From: Pseudomonas oryzihabitans
Lineage (GTDB): Bacteria > Pseudomonadota > Gammaproteobacteria > Pseudomonadales > Pseudomonadaceae
Assembly: GCF_014522265.1 (NCBI RefSeq)
Contig: NZ_CP017024.1
Location: forward strand, 1,764,001-1,828,000
Direction: 5' to 3'
DNA length: 64,000 nt
Part shown: positions 34,256 through 43,098 of the stretch, piece by piece
Position numbering within the stretch: position 1 is the stretch's first letter
Layout of the letters: each line of letters starts with the position of its first letter
The notes under the pieces: model-generated
Databases searched by the model: none
What the model saw: the letters and a program-made list of their open reading frames with translations, nothing else
Told to the model about the DNA's origin: nothing
Program-made: the position numbers and the translations under genes

Positions 34256-35815
34256 TCAGGCCGGTGCCTGGGTCGGCATGACCGGTTGACCCGCCGGTGC
34301 CTGGCCTTCCAGGCGCCGCTCCAGTGCCTTGGGCTCGATCACCAGGCGCATGCCATTGCTGGCCTGGGTCCGTCCCCAGTCTTCCAGCAGCTCCATGCAG
34401 GCGTGATCGATATAGGAGACGCGCTCCAGGGGCACGTGCAGGGTAGTGCCCGGCTTGACCTGCTCCAGCACCTTGGTCAGCTGGGGCACGCGCAGGAAGG
34501 TCGCGGCGCCCACCAGGCGCAGATCGGCCTGGTCCGGCTGGTCTTCGCGATAGGTCAGGCTGACCTTGAGCTGGGCCGCCTTGACCGCCAGGAAGGCGAT
34601 CGACAGGCCAAAGCCCACCAGCACCCCGGTCAGCAGATCGGTGGCGACGATCATCAGGGCGGTCAGGGCATAGATGACCATGGGCGTCCGGCCATAGCGC
34701 TTGAGTCCGGTCAGCGACTTGGGATCGGCCAGCTTGACGCCGGTGAACACCAGCACGCCGGCCAGGCTCGCCACCGGCACCAGCTTGAGCACGAAGGGCA
34801 GGGCGGCGACGAAGGCCAGTAGCCAGAGGCCATGCAGGATGGCGGAGGCGCGACTGGTGGCGCCGGCCTGGACATTGGCCGAGCTGCGCACGATGACCCC
34901 GGTCATGGGCAGCGCGCCGACGGCGCCGCAGAGCAGATTACCGATCCCCTGGGCACCCAGTTCGCGGTCGAAGTGCGAGCGCGGTCCGTTGTGCATGCGG
35001 TCCACCGCGGCGGCCGAGAGCAGGGTCTCGGCGCTGGCAATGAAGGCCAGGGCCAGGGCGGCCACCACCAGTTCGGCGTTGACCAGCATGCCGAGGTCGG
35101 CGAAGGTCACCCAGTCGATGGCGTCGGCCAGGTTGTTGGGCACTTCCACCCGGCGGATGTCCAGCGCCAGCCAGAGACTGGCCAGGGTCGCCAGGGTCAC
35201 GCCGATCAGGGCGCCGGGCAGGAAGCGCAGCGTCTGTGGGCGGAATTTCTCCCACAGCCACATGCTGGCGATGGTCAGCAGCCCGATCAGCGCCGCCTGG
35301 GCGCCGCTGCCACTGCCGTTCCACTGGCCCGCCGCGGTGAGGGCGGCGCCCGGGAAGGCCAGCAGGTTGGAAAGACCCGAGGCCGCCGGTTTGGCGTCCA
35401 GCATCACATGCAGCTGCGAGAGCACGATGAGGATGCCGATGCCGGCGAGCATGCCGTAGACCACCGCCGGTGAGGTGACGCGGAACCAGGCGCCCAGCCG
35501 GGTGAAGCCGGCGATGAGTTGCAGCAGGCCGGCGAGCAGCAGTACCGGGCCCAGCGCCTCGATGCCATGGCGGTTGATCAGGTCGAACACCAGCACCACC
35601 AGGCCGGCGGCCGGACCGCTGACCTGCAGCGGCGAGCCGGCGAGAAAGCCGACCACCAGGCCACCGATGATGCCGGTGATGATGCCCTTGGCCGGCGGCA
35701 TGCCGGAGGCGATGGCGATCCCCATGCACAGCGGCAGGGCGACCAGAAACACTACCAGTGAGGCCAGGGCGTCGCGCGACAGGTTGCGCCCCGGGGTCTG
35801 TTGATTGCCAAGCAT
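34256..35815 (-). CDS. SulP-family anion transporter with STAS domain (possible bicarbonate transporter)
   Basis: A 519-residue membrane transporter. The SulP core (about 15-400) has the N-terminal stretch VALPLCMGIAIASGMPPAKGI and the central SAETLLSAAAVDRM, followed by PMTGVIVRSSANVQAGA. A short cytoplasmic STAS domain (about 430-500) follows. It is encoded next to, and in the same direction as, a beta-carbonic anhydrase. Such SulP/CA pairs are commonly interpreted as bicarbonate uptake systems, though sulfate or other anions are possible. Pseudomonads have the same pairing elsewhere, so the arrangement is conserved. Confidence 0.92.
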   Translation of the reverse strand: MLGNQQTPGRNLSRDALASLVVFLVALPLCMGIAIASGMPPAKGIITGIIGGLVVGFLAGSPLQVSGPAAGLVVLVFDLINRHGIEALGPVLLLAGLLQLIAGFTRLGAWFRVTSPAVVYGMLAGIGILIVLSQLHVMLDAKPAASGLSNLLAFPGAALTAAGQWNGSGSGAQAALIGLLTIASMWLWEKFRPQTLRFLPGALIGVTLATLASLWLALDIRRVEVPNNLADAIDWVTFADLGMLVNAELVVAALALAFIASAETLLSAAAVDRMHNGPRSHFDRELGAQGIGNLLCGAVGALPMTGVIVRSSANVQAGATSRASAILHGLWLLAFVAALPFVLKLVPVASLAGVLVFTGVKLADPKSLTGLKRYGRTPMVIYALTALMIVATDLLTGVLVGFGLSIAFLAVKAAQLKVSLTYREDQPDQADLRLVGAATFLRVPQLTKVLEQVKPGTTLHVPLERVSYIDHACMELLEDWGRTQASNGMRLVIEPKALERRLEGQAPAGQPVMPTQAPA

Positions 35816-35965
35816 GGTCCTGGTCCTCCAGCGACTAGGAAAAAGGGTGCCCGCGCGTCATATCACGTCATATGACACGGTTCGGGATTCAGGCGGCTAG
35901 CGGCTAGGGTGGGCGATCCCCATGGAGCCCCAAGGTGGGATCGTCCGGCGCAGTGCGCTGTTATG

Positions 35966-36019
35966 GAGACGGGCCGAGCGACCCGTCTCGGGGCGGCCAG
36001 CCGGCGAACCGGCTGGCCG
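35966..36019 (-). other. Two adjacent stem-loops downstream of the carbonic anhydrase gene
   Basis: GAGACGGG/CCCGTCTC (35966-35973 with 35982-35989) is followed by an exact 11-bp stem with a CGAA tetraloop (35994-36004 with 36009-36019). They lie directly after the carbonic anhydrase stop on the minus strand, without T-runs. A role in partial termination or mRNA 3'-end protection would uncouple the anhydrase from the downstream transporter. Confidence 0.5.
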
Positions 36020-36026
36020 TGGTGGA

Positions 36027-36734
36027 TCAGGCCGGTTGCAGGCGCGGACGCGGGGTGGCGACCGGCATGTTTTCGCCATCCAGGGGCAGGAAGCGCTCCT
36101 GCTGGGCGTCGTATGCCTTGATCTCGCTGGTCTCAATGGAATAGACCCAGCCGTGAATCTGCAGCTGACCGCTGGCCAGACGCGACGCTACCGAGGGGTG
36201 GGTGCGCAGGTGGACCAGCTGGGCCACCACGTTTTCCTCGGTGAGGAAGCCCAGGGTGCCGCCGTGGCCGCAGTCGCAATGGCCATGGTCTTCGACCACG
36301 GTACGGGCGACCTCGGCATGGCGCAGCCAGACCTTTACCGTCGGCATCTTTTCCAGCGGATCGGGATTGAGTACGGCTTTCATGGCGCCGCAGTCGGAGT
36401 GGCCGCAGATGATGATGTGCTTCACGCCCAGGGCCACGACCGCGTACTCGATGGCAGTGGACACGCCGCCATTCATCTGGCCATAGGGGGGTACCACGTT
36501 GCCGACGTTACGGGTTACGAACAGATCGCCTGGCGAACTCTGGGTGATCAGTTCCGGGACGATGCGCGAGTCGGCGCAGGTGATGAACATGGCCTTGGGC
36601 GACTGCGCACTGGCGAGTTTCTTGAACAGCGCTTCCTGTTCGGGAAAGACATCCTGGCGGAAACGCTTGAAACCATCGACCAGCTGCAGGAGGGCCTCGT
36701 CGGGTGCGCCGAAGGTATCCGTGTTGTCGCTCAT
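36027..36734 (-). CDS. Beta-class carbonic anhydrase
   Basis: A 235-residue enzyme interconverting CO2 and bicarbonate. The zinc ligands and dyad are present: ITCADSRIVPE (Cys, Asp, Arg) and ICGHSDCGAMKA (His and Cys). ATG 36734 (MSDNTDTFGAPDE) is preferred over an in-frame ATG 21 bases upstream, which adds a basic stretch not seen as part of the domain. The SulP gene follows about 210 bp downstream in the same direction. Together they could support bicarbonate supply or pH homeostasis. Confidence 0.95.
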   Translation of the reverse strand: MSDNTDTFGAPDEALLQLVDGFKRFRQDVFPEQEALFKKLASAQSPKAMFITCADSRIVPELITQSSPGDLFVTRNVGNVVPPYGQMNGGVSTAIEYAVVALGVKHIIICGHSDCGAMKAVLNPDPLEKMPTVKVWLRHAEVARTVVEDHGHCDCGHGGTLGFLTEENVVAQLVHLRTHPSVASRLASGQLQIHGWVYSIETSEIKAYDAQQERFLPLDGENMPVATPRPRLQPA

Positions 36735-37394
36735 CTGTTTCTGACCTCTTCTCAAGTACGCAATGGCAGCGGCAAGCGCTGGTTAGTGGCTAGACGCCCC
36801 TGGCATCGCCTCGATACGCCCCGGCCCTCTGGGGGTGCTGGTGGCTTCATTGTCTGGCGGTCCATCGCGTATCCGGGCAGCGTCCTGGCACCCGGCAGGT
36901 CATCTTGGTGACCTCAACCTTAATCCACGCTGAAACAATAGCTCGTGACGGACAACGCAGAAGATATTTCAAACTTATACTGAGATCATCCAGCCATTAT
37001 CGCTGCACGATCAGCGCTTTTAGACCTTTTATCGGCACGAAGCCGGAATATAGGCGCCGAATCGCGCTTTTCCCCGTGAAGAAAACGTGAATCGCGATAG
37101 CCGAACAGATTTCCTTGGCGATCAGGGGCTTGCGAGAGATGTGCAAAAATGTGAACGCAATGCCGCTGGGGGAAATCGAGCGTCTTTCGCCCACTTTGCC
37201 TCCGGCCTGTGATCTGCGGCACAGTGCCGCAGCCTAGACCTTTCGCCAGCCTTTCAATAGCTCCGATGCCCTATAGGACAAGGGTTTGCGGCCTTTGCTC
37301 GACAGGGGTGGAGAAATCCGGTCCGACAACGGACCTCAGGATTTGCACGGTGCGGTCGATAGCGGGTGCTTTCCAGGCTCAACGGAAACTCTCC
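36735..37394. other. 660-bp intergenic region upstream of the chemoreceptor gene
   Basis: No credible gene; short frames here have non-coding composition. The part from about 36905 to 37160 is distinctly AT-richer than its surroundings. A perfect palindrome CTGCGGCAC-A-GTGCCGCAG lies at 37214-37232. In the presumed leader of the chemoreceptor gene, a hairpin GGTCCG-ACAA-CGGACC lies at 37320-37335. ACGGA motifs are at 37329-37333 and 37382-37386, the second next to the start codon. Confidence 0.6.
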
Positions 37395-39020
37395 ATGTCC
37401 TTTCGCAATCTCTCTATCGCGCGGCGTGCCACCCTTGGTTTCGCCTTTATCGGTCTGCTCCTGCTGCTGCTCGGCGGCACCGCCCTGGTCAAGATGAACG
37501 ACATCCGCGCCTCGGGCCTGGCCATCGAAGACCGCGCCATGCCGCGCGTGGCCGCGCTCGACGAGCTGACCGCCCTGACCCTGCGCCTGCGGGTACTTTC
37601 CTATCGCTTGCTGCTCAATCGCGAGCCGGAGATCATCGCCAAGACCCAGGCGCTGTTCCAGCAGCGCAATGGCCAGATGCGCGCCGCCCAGCAGCGCTAC
37701 GAGGCGCTGATCCAGTCTGACGAAGAGCGCACCGCCTACAGCCGCTACGGTCAGTTGATCGCCCAGTACGACGGTCTGCAGCAGCGCATGCTGGCATTTT
37801 CCGCCGCCGATCAGCTGGAGCCCCTGCGCCGCCTGCTCAACGAAGACCTGCTGGCCAACTCCGATGCGGTCAATGGCGTGCTCAAGCAACTCACCGACCT
37901 GGTGGATCAGCAGACCGCCGCGGCCAACGCCCAGTCCGCTGCCGACTATAGCCATGCCATCCAGTGGCTGGTGCTGCTGCTGGCGGCCACTGCGCTGCTG
38001 ACCGTGGTCTTCGCCTGGCTGCTGATCCGCAGCATCACCCAGCCCATCGCCCGCGCCGTGCAGGCCGCCGAGGTGATCGCCACCGGCGACCTCAGCCAGG
38101 AGATCCACAGCGAAGGCCGCGACGAGGCCGCGCGCCTGCTGCAGGCCATGAAAACCATGCAGGGCCAGCTGCGCCAGACCCTGCAGGGCATCCTTGGCTC
38201 GGCCACCCAGCTCGCTTCGGCGGCGGAAGAGCTCAATGCCGTGACCGATGAATCCAGTCGCGGCCTGCAACGCCAGAACGCCGAGATCGAACAGGCCGCC
38301 ACCGCGGTGAACCAGATGTCGTCGGCGGTGGACGAGGTGGCGCGCAATGCCGTCAATACCTCCCAGGCCTCCCAGGAATCGGCCGGCGTGGCCCGTGACG
38401 GCCGCGACCTGGTGCAGGAAACCGTGGGCGCCATCGCCACCATGAGCGACGACGTCCAGCACGGTGCCACCCTGGTGGGCGATCTGGCGGTACAGGTCAA
38501 CGATATCGGCAAGGTGCTCGACGTGATCCGCAGCGTCGCCGAACAGACCAATCTGCTGGCGCTCAATGCCGCCATCGAGGCGGCGCGCGCCGGTGAAGCG
38601 GGTCGCGGCTTCGCCGTGGTGGCCGACGAGGTGCGGGCCCTGGCCCATCGCACCCAGGAGTCGACCCGCGAGATCGAGACCTCCATCGGCACCATCCAGC
38701 AGGGCACCGAGCAGGCGGTGGCGGCCATGCGCAGCAGCACCGAGCGGGCCCAGTCGACCCTGGAGGTGGCGCGCGGCGCAGGCCATGCCCTGGAGCGCAT
38801 CCATGGCGCCATCGGCGGCATCAACGAGCGCAATCTGGTGATCGCCAGCGCGGCGGAAGAGCAGGCCCAGGTGGCCCGCGAAGTGGATCGCAACCTGGTG
38901 AACATCCGCGAGTTGTCGGTCCAGACCGCCGCGGGTGCCGAGCAGTCCAGCGCCGCCAGCGCCGAGCTGTCGCGCCTGGCCGTGGACCTCAATGGCCTGG
39001 TCACGCGCTTCCGCCTGTGA
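37395..39020 (+). CDS. Methyl-accepting chemotaxis protein with 4HB-type sensor
   Basis: A 541-residue chemoreceptor. An N-terminal membrane segment (about 12-32, [19 protein letters not shown]) leads to a periplasmic four-helix bundle (about 35-190, 4HB_MCP_1-like). A second membrane segment (about 192-212) and a HAMP domain (about 213-265) follow. The cytoplasmic signalling domain has the hairpin tip [20 protein letters not shown]. It lacks a C-terminal CheR-binding pentapeptide. ATG 37395 begins [11 protein letters not shown]; a longer frame upstream is leader sequence. The ligand is unknown. A second chemoreceptor with a near-identical signalling domain is convergent at 39341. Confidence 0.94.
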   Translation: MSFRNLSIARRATLGFAFIGLLLLLLGGTALVKMNDIRASGLAIEDRAMPRVAALDELTALTLRLRVLSYRLLLNREPEIIAKTQALFQQRNGQMRAAQQRYEALIQSDEERTAYSRYGQLIAQYDGLQQRMLAFSAADQLEPLRRLLNEDLLANSDAVNGVLKQLTDLVDQQTAAANAQSAADYSHAIQWLVLLLAATALLTVVFAWLLIRSITQPIARAVQAAEVIATGDLSQEIHSEGRDEAARLLQAMKTMQGQLRQTLQGILGSATQLASAAEELNAVTDESSRGLQRQNAEIEQAATAVNQMSSAVDEVARNAVNTSQASQESAGVARDGRDLVQETVGAIATMSDDVQHGATLVGDLAVQVNDIGKVLDVIRSVAEQTNLLALNAAIEAARAGEAGRGFAVVADEVRALAHRTQESTREIETSIGTIQQGTEQAVAAMRSSTERAQSTLEVARGAGHALERIHGAIGGINERNLVIASAAEEQAQVAREVDRNLVNIRELSVQTAAGAEQSSAASAELSRLAVDLNGLVTRFRL

Positions 39021-39062
39021 GCCAGGCGGTTCCGGCCGCTTCGGTGGCCGGACGCTGCGGCC

Positions 39063-39185
39063 CTAGCCGGGGCCGAGCAGTTGCAGCACGCCGGTCAGCA
39101 CCACCAGCAGACCCAGGGGCGAGGCGAGAAAGGACAGCAGCAGGCACCTCAGGCGAGGGCCGCGCGGGGTAGGGCAGGTCGTCAT
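39063..39185 (-). CDS. Possible 40-residue single-span membrane protein
   Basis: A short frame between the convergent chemoreceptor genes. Residues about 1-14 are basic (two Cys, four Arg). Residues about 15-37 are strongly hydrophobic (LLLSFLASPLGLLVVLTGVL), and it ends LLGPG. Almost every codon ends in G or C, as in real genes of this genome. A GGAG ribosome site lies about 14 bases upstream, further than usual, which lowers confidence. No function is assigned. Confidence 0.4.
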   Translation of the reverse strand: MTTCPTPRGPRLRCLLLSFLASPLGLLVVLTGVLQLLGPG

Positions 39186-39300
39186 GACGTCAGGCAGCTC
39201 CGTGGCGAGAACGGGCGCCACGCCTGGCGCCCGGGCCAATTTTCTCCTGTAGCGGCGGCGACGTCATGCCAAGAAAACGTAAAGTTGGGTAAAGCCGCGG

Positions 39301-39328
39301 CTACCCCGGGACGCCTGTTCCCGGGTAG
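39301..39328 (-). terminator. Stem-loop downstream of the second chemoreceptor gene
   Basis: CTACCCCGGGA pairs with TCCCGGGTAG (39301-39311 with 39319-39328, one bulge), 13 bp after the chemoreceptor stop on the minus strand. No strong T-run follows, so terminator strength is doubtful. Confidence 0.4.
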
Positions 39329-39340
39329 TCGCCTGGCGGG

Positions 39341-40969
39341 TCAGACGCGGAAGCGCGCCGCGAGGCCGTGGATCTCGCGGGTCAGTGCGACCAGCTGGCG
39401 ACTGGAGGTCTCGATCTGGTCGGCGCCGCGCTTGGACACGCCCGCCAGTTCGCGGATGTTGATCAGGTTGCGATCCACCTCCCGCGCCACCTGGGCCTGT
39501 TCCTCGGCGGCGCTGGCGATGACCAGGTTGCGCTCGTTGATGTCGCCGATGGCGACGAAGATGTGCTCCAGGCTCTGGCCGGTCCGCTCGGTGGTTTCCA
39601 GGGTGGTGCCGGCCAGGGTGTTGCTGCGCTGGATGGCGGTCACCGCCTGACCGGTGCCGGCCTGGATGTTGCCGATCATCTGCTCGATCTCCAGGGTCGA
39701 CTGGCGGGTGCGCTGGGCCAGGCTGCGCACCTCGTCGGCCACCACGGCGAAGCCACGGCCGGCGTCGCCGGCGCGCGCGGCCTCGATGGCGGCATTGAGC
39801 GCCAGCAGGTTGGTCTGCTCGGAGACCGCGCGGATCACGTCCAGCACCTTGCCGATCTGGTTGGCCTGCTGCGCCAGGCTGGCGATCACGGTTTCGCTTT
39901 CGTTGACCGTGGTCTGCATGCTCTGCAATTCACTGAGCACCTGGGCTACCTGACCGCGACTGCCAGTGGCCAGGCGATCGGATTCGCGGGCGGTATCCGA
40001 GGTGGAGGCGGCATTGCGGGCCACCTCTTCCACGGCGGTGGTCATCTCGGTCACTGCCGTCACGGCCTGTTCCAGTTCCTGCTGTTGCTGATTCAGGGTG
40101 CGGTTGCTCTGGGCCGTCACCTCGCCCAGTTCCTGAGCGGCGCTGTCGAGTTGCTCGGCGGTGCGATTGAGCTGGGCCAGGGTGTCGCGCTGGCGGCTCT
40201 GCAGGGTGGCGAGGCCGGCGAACAGCTGGCCGATCTCGTCATGGCTGCGCACCTCGATACGGCGGGTCAGATCGCCTTCGCTCATGGCGGCGAAGTGCTC
40301 GCCGGCTTCGTTGAGCGGGGCCAGTACCCGGCGGGCGATGAACCAGCCGGAGAGTACCGCCAGCAGCAGGGTCAGACCGACCAGTAGCAGGGTGCGTATC
40401 TCGGCTTGCAAGACGCGACTTTCAGAGGCGGCCAGGGTGGCGTCGATACGGCCGGTGATCTCGTCGGTGAAGACCTGGCGGGTGTCAGCGAAGGCCGTGC
40501 TGGCCCCCTTGGCCCCATCGCTGATACGGATGTAGCCGGGCAGGTCGCCGGCGCGGCAGGCGGCGATCTGTCCTTCGACGATGACCTTGTAGGCGTCGAA
40601 GGCCCTGAGCATGGCTTCGATCTGGCCGCTCAGCTTGGGATCGTCGACGTTGGCCTGCATGTCGGTGATCAGCTTGCGGGCGATGTCCAGCCGCTCCAGC
40701 GCCAGCTTCACGCCTTTCTCGGCCTTGGCCGCATCGCCGTTGACCCGGTCGAGCATGGCGGTATGGGAGTTGGCACTGGCGCGGCTGATCCAGGTGGCGG
40801 CGTTGTTGACCCGATCCAGTTGCTCCATGGTCAGACTATCCAGATCGCGGATTTGCTGGGCACTGGTCCGGGCGTTGAGCCACCCATACAGGCAAGCCAG
40901 CAGCAGGCAGGCGACGAACAGGCTGAGCACGCTGTACATCCCGGTACGAATTCTTGTTGTTTTGTTCAT
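39341..40969 (-). CDS. Methyl-accepting chemotaxis protein
   Basis: A 542-residue chemoreceptor. The first membrane segment is at about 10-30. A periplasmic helical ligand domain (about 32-190) of the TarH/4HB type contains [20 protein letters not shown] and TEEITGR-like sequence. The second membrane segment (about 192-212), HAMP (about 214-266) and signalling domain with hairpin tip [20 protein letters not shown] follow. The C-terminal third is close to that of the chemoreceptor at 37395 ([19 protein letters not shown] in both), while the sensor domains differ, so it likely senses another ligand. ATG 40969 ([14 protein letters not shown]) is chosen; 13 upstream in-frame residues look like leader. 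Confidence 0.94.
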   Translation of the reverse strand: MNKTTRIRTGMYSVLSLFVACLLLACLYGWLNARTSAQQIRDLDSLTMEQLDRVNNAATWISRASANSHTAMLDRVNGDAAKAEKGVKLALERLDIARKLITDMQANVDDPKLSGQIEAMLRAFDAYKVIVEGQIAACRAGDLPGYIRISDGAKGASTAFADTRQVFTDEITGRIDATLAASESRVLQAEIRTLLLVGLTLLLAVLSGWFIARRVLAPLNEAGEHFAAMSEGDLTRRIEVRSHDEIGQLFAGLATLQSRQRDTLAQLNRTAEQLDSAAQELGEVTAQSNRTLNQQQQELEQAVTAVTEMTTAVEEVARNAASTSDTARESDRLATGSRGQVAQVLSELQSMQTTVNESETVIASLAQQANQIGKVLDVIRAVSEQTNLLALNAAIEAARAGDAGRGFAVVADEVRSLAQRTRQSTLEIEQMIGNIQAGTGQAVTAIQRSNTLAGTTLETTERTGQSLEHIFVAIGDINERNLVIASAAEEQAQVAREVDRNLINIRELAGVSKRGADQIETSSRQLVALTREIHGLAARFRV

Positions 40970-41165
40970 GTTGGGCTCTCTGACGACGTCGCTGGCTGGG
41001 GTGCGCAATACGACTTTGGTAAGGCTTTTCGCCAGCAGTACGCCAAAGGCATGAGCAGGCGTCGATGGCCTGGAGCCAGTCGGTATCAGTTAAGCGCCGA
41101 AAAGTCGTCGGATGTCTTCAGAAGGACAGGCAGGGCGGGCCCGACGGACGCCGGGCCCGGAGGGA

Positions 41166-41690
41166 TCAGGACAGCGGGGTGAACTGGATGACTTCGACCC
41201 AGTAGCCATCGGGGTCCTTGATGAAGGCGATTTCCTTCATGCTGCCGTCGGTCAGGCGCTTCTGGAAGGCCACGCCCAGTTGCTCGAAGCGCTCGCAGGC
41301 GGCGCGGATGTCCGGGACCGCCACGCAGGTGTGGCCGAAGCCGCGCGGATCGCTGTTGCCATTGTGGTAGCTGAAGCCGGCATCGTCTTCGGTACCGTGG
41401 TTGTGGGTCAGTTCGAGAATGCCCGGGGTGGACTTGCGCCAGTGCTGGCGGGCCTGCGGATCTTCCGGTACCTGGTTGCGATCGACCAGGGCAAGAAAGG
41501 TCAGGCTGAACTTGGCGTCCGGGAAGTCCTTGTGATCGACTACGGTGAAACCCAGCACGCGGGTGTAGAAGTCCAGCGAGGTCTCCAGGTTCTTGACCCG
41601 CAGCATGGTGTGGTTGAAGACGAACTCGCGGGTGGCGGCGTCGGGCTGGGCGGTCACGCCCGGCAGGTTGTCGAATTGGCTCAGCGACAT
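41166..41690 (-). CDS. gloA: Lactoylglutathione lyase (glyoxalase I)
   Basis: A 174-residue enzyme that converts the methylglyoxal-glutathione hemithioacetal to S-lactoylglutathione. The four metal ligands are visible: His in FNHTMLRVKN, Glu in GILELTHNHG, His in GFGHTCVAVPDI, and Glu in YWVEVIQF. The length and the inserted loop around VDRNQVPEDPQARQHW place it with the longer, zinc-type enzymes of pseudomonads rather than the 135-residue nickel type. ATG 41690 (MSLSQFDNLPG) is chosen; the frame runs further upstream without family similarity. Confidence 0.95.
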   Translation of the reverse strand: MSLSQFDNLPGVTAQPDAATREFVFNHTMLRVKNLETSLDFYTRVLGFTVVDHKDFPDAKFSLTFLALVDRNQVPEDPQARQHWRKSTPGILELTHNHGTEDDAGFSYHNGNSDPRGFGHTCVAVPDIRAACERFEQLGVAFQKRLTDGSMKEIAFIKDPDGYWVEVIQFTPLS

Positions 41691-41936
41691 CAGAGGTCTC
41701 CGGTGAAGGGGTGTGGAAATTGGAGAGGCGGCCCCGCGCAACGTTCCCGGCGGGAAAGGCGCCTGGGTGGTCGCTCACGAAAAAGGGCAGGAAGTCTAAA
41801 GGCTTCCGGGACCGCTGCCCAAAGCTTCCTGATGCTTTTGGCCGCTGCGCTGTGCGACGAATGGTCGAAACCTCCCGGTTAGAGCCGCAGTCGGATTTTG
41901 CAAGCGCACTGCCTGTGCGATCCCAAGGAGACTGAT

Positions 41937-42128
41937 ATGAGCAGCACCAGCGACAAGATCAAGGGTACCGCCAAAGAAGTGGCCGGCAAGGTTAAGCAAG
42001 GCGTCGGCGAGGCCACCGACAACTCGCGCATGAAAGGCGAGGGTCGTGCCCAGGAAGCCGAAGGCAAACTGCAAAAGAACGTCGGCAAGGGCAAGGAAGC
42101 GGTCAAGAACACCATCGACCGCGCCTGA
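41937..42128 (+). CDS. CsbD-family stress protein
   Basis: A 63-residue hydrophilic protein, almost all Lys, Glu, Gly, Ala and Asp. It has the CsbD signature DKIKGTAKEVAGKVKQGVGE and a second similar repeat (GEGRAQEAEGKLQKNVGKGK). Family members are small, probably disordered or helical, and strongly induced by general stress (sigma-B in Bacillus, osmotic stress in Gram-negatives); the molecular role is unknown. ATG 41937 is preceded by AAGGAGA. It is convergent with a GST gene and shares its terminator. Confidence 0.93.
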   Translation: MSSTSDKIKGTAKEVAGKVKQGVGEATDNSRMKGEGRAQEAEGKLQKNVGKGKEAVKNTIDRA

Positions 42129-42142
42129 GTCCAGGCTGTACG

Positions 42143-42170
42143 GAAAAGGCCGCCCCAGGGCGGCCTTTTC
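42143..42170 (+). terminator. Bidirectional terminator between csbD-type and GST genes
   Basis: A 12-bp stem GAAAAGGCCGCC/GGCGGCCTTTTC (42143-42154 with 42159-42170) is followed by a further T-run. It serves both convergent genes. Confidence 0.9.
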
Positions 42171-42179
42171 TTTTTCCCG

Positions 42180-42911
42180 TCAGGCCGGATCCAGTTCCGG
42201 ATAATGGCGGAAGATGCCGTTCTCGCTGAAGGCCAGGCGGCGTGGCGAGGCCAGGTAGGCGGCGATGTTGGGTAGCGCGGCCACCCGCTCGGCCACCGCC
42301 AGCACCCGCGGTATCTCCGGCGCCAGCCGCCGCATGGCGTTGGGGAAGGCGTAGGTCAGGCCGGCCACCACCTGGAACAGCGACAGGTCGACATAGGAGC
42401 GCCGCTCGCCCACCAGCCAGCTGTCGCCTGCCGGGTTGAAGCCCAGCACCCGCTCGAAATAGCTCAGATAGGTACGGATCCGCTCGCCGGCAAAGGCCTT
42501 GGCCCGCCGCCGGGCCTCGTCCTGCTGCTCTTCGTAGGTCAGGGAGATGGCCACCGGATGATGGACGTCGTGGGCCTCGGCGGTGAGGTCGGTGATGGTC
42601 AGCTGCAGGCCGTGGACCCAGAAGCGGGATTCTTCATCGGCCGGTACCAGGTCCAGCCGTGGCCCGAGGAACTGGAGGATGTTGGCGACATGGGAGACGA
42701 CCTCGTCGCCGGCCTTGAGAAAGGGTGGGGCGAAGGGCGGCCGACGGGTCTTCTGGCCTTGCAGGTAGTCCGCCATGGCGGGTATGCCCAGACCTTCGTC
42801 CTCCGGGGCATTGCCGACATCCAGATAGCGTGCGCCGGCCTCTTCGAGCGCCAGGCGGACGAATTCGCCGCGGCCCTGGATGCTGGGCCAGTAGTGCAAT
42901 TCATAACGCAT
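42180..42911 (-). CDS. Glutathione S-transferase family protein
   Basis: A 243-residue GST. The thioredoxin-like N-terminal domain (about 1-90) begins MRYELHYWPSIQGRGEFVRLA, with the catalytic Tyr (Y7) of alpha/sigma-like GSTs. It contains PFAPPFLKAGDEVVSHVANI at the glutathione-binding cis-Pro/Ser turn. The helical C-terminal domain (about 100-240) has LVGERRSYVDLSLFQVV. Sequence type resembles the yeast/plant-like GSTs found in many pseudomonads. The substrate is unknown. Confidence 0.9.
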   Translation of the reverse strand: MRYELHYWPSIQGRGEFVRLALEEAGARYLDVGNAPEDEGLGIPAMADYLQGQKTRRPPFAPPFLKAGDEVVSHVANILQFLGPRLDLVPADEESRFWVHGLQLTITDLTAEAHDVHHPVAISLTYEEQQDEARRRAKAFAGERIRTYLSYFERVLGFNPAGDSWLVGERRSYVDLSLFQVVAGLTYAFPNAMRRLAPEIPRVLAVAERVAALPNIAAYLASPRRLAFSENGIFRHYPELDPA

Positions 42912-43098
42912 GGAAACCTCCGTCGTCTGCTGGGAATACGGGTCCAGGAGAGCTGACCCCTGGTCCGCTTCGGAGGTTTGCCCGCCGCGCGGCTTTCACG
43001 ACGAAGCGCACAACCAATTCCCGTCGCTGAGACTCCTATCAACCAGCGGCTCGCGATAAGGACGGTGGGATGACAGGCAACAGCAGGCGGACGGTTCC

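Noticed and set aside
36905-37090. 61-codon open frame upstream of the chemoreceptor
   Set aside because: AT-rich, no ribosome site, codon use unlike the genome.
39021-39340. Plus-strand frame of about 190 codons starting near 39081
   Set aside because: It runs into antisense of the second chemoreceptor, is Gln/Arg-rich and lacks a ribosome site.
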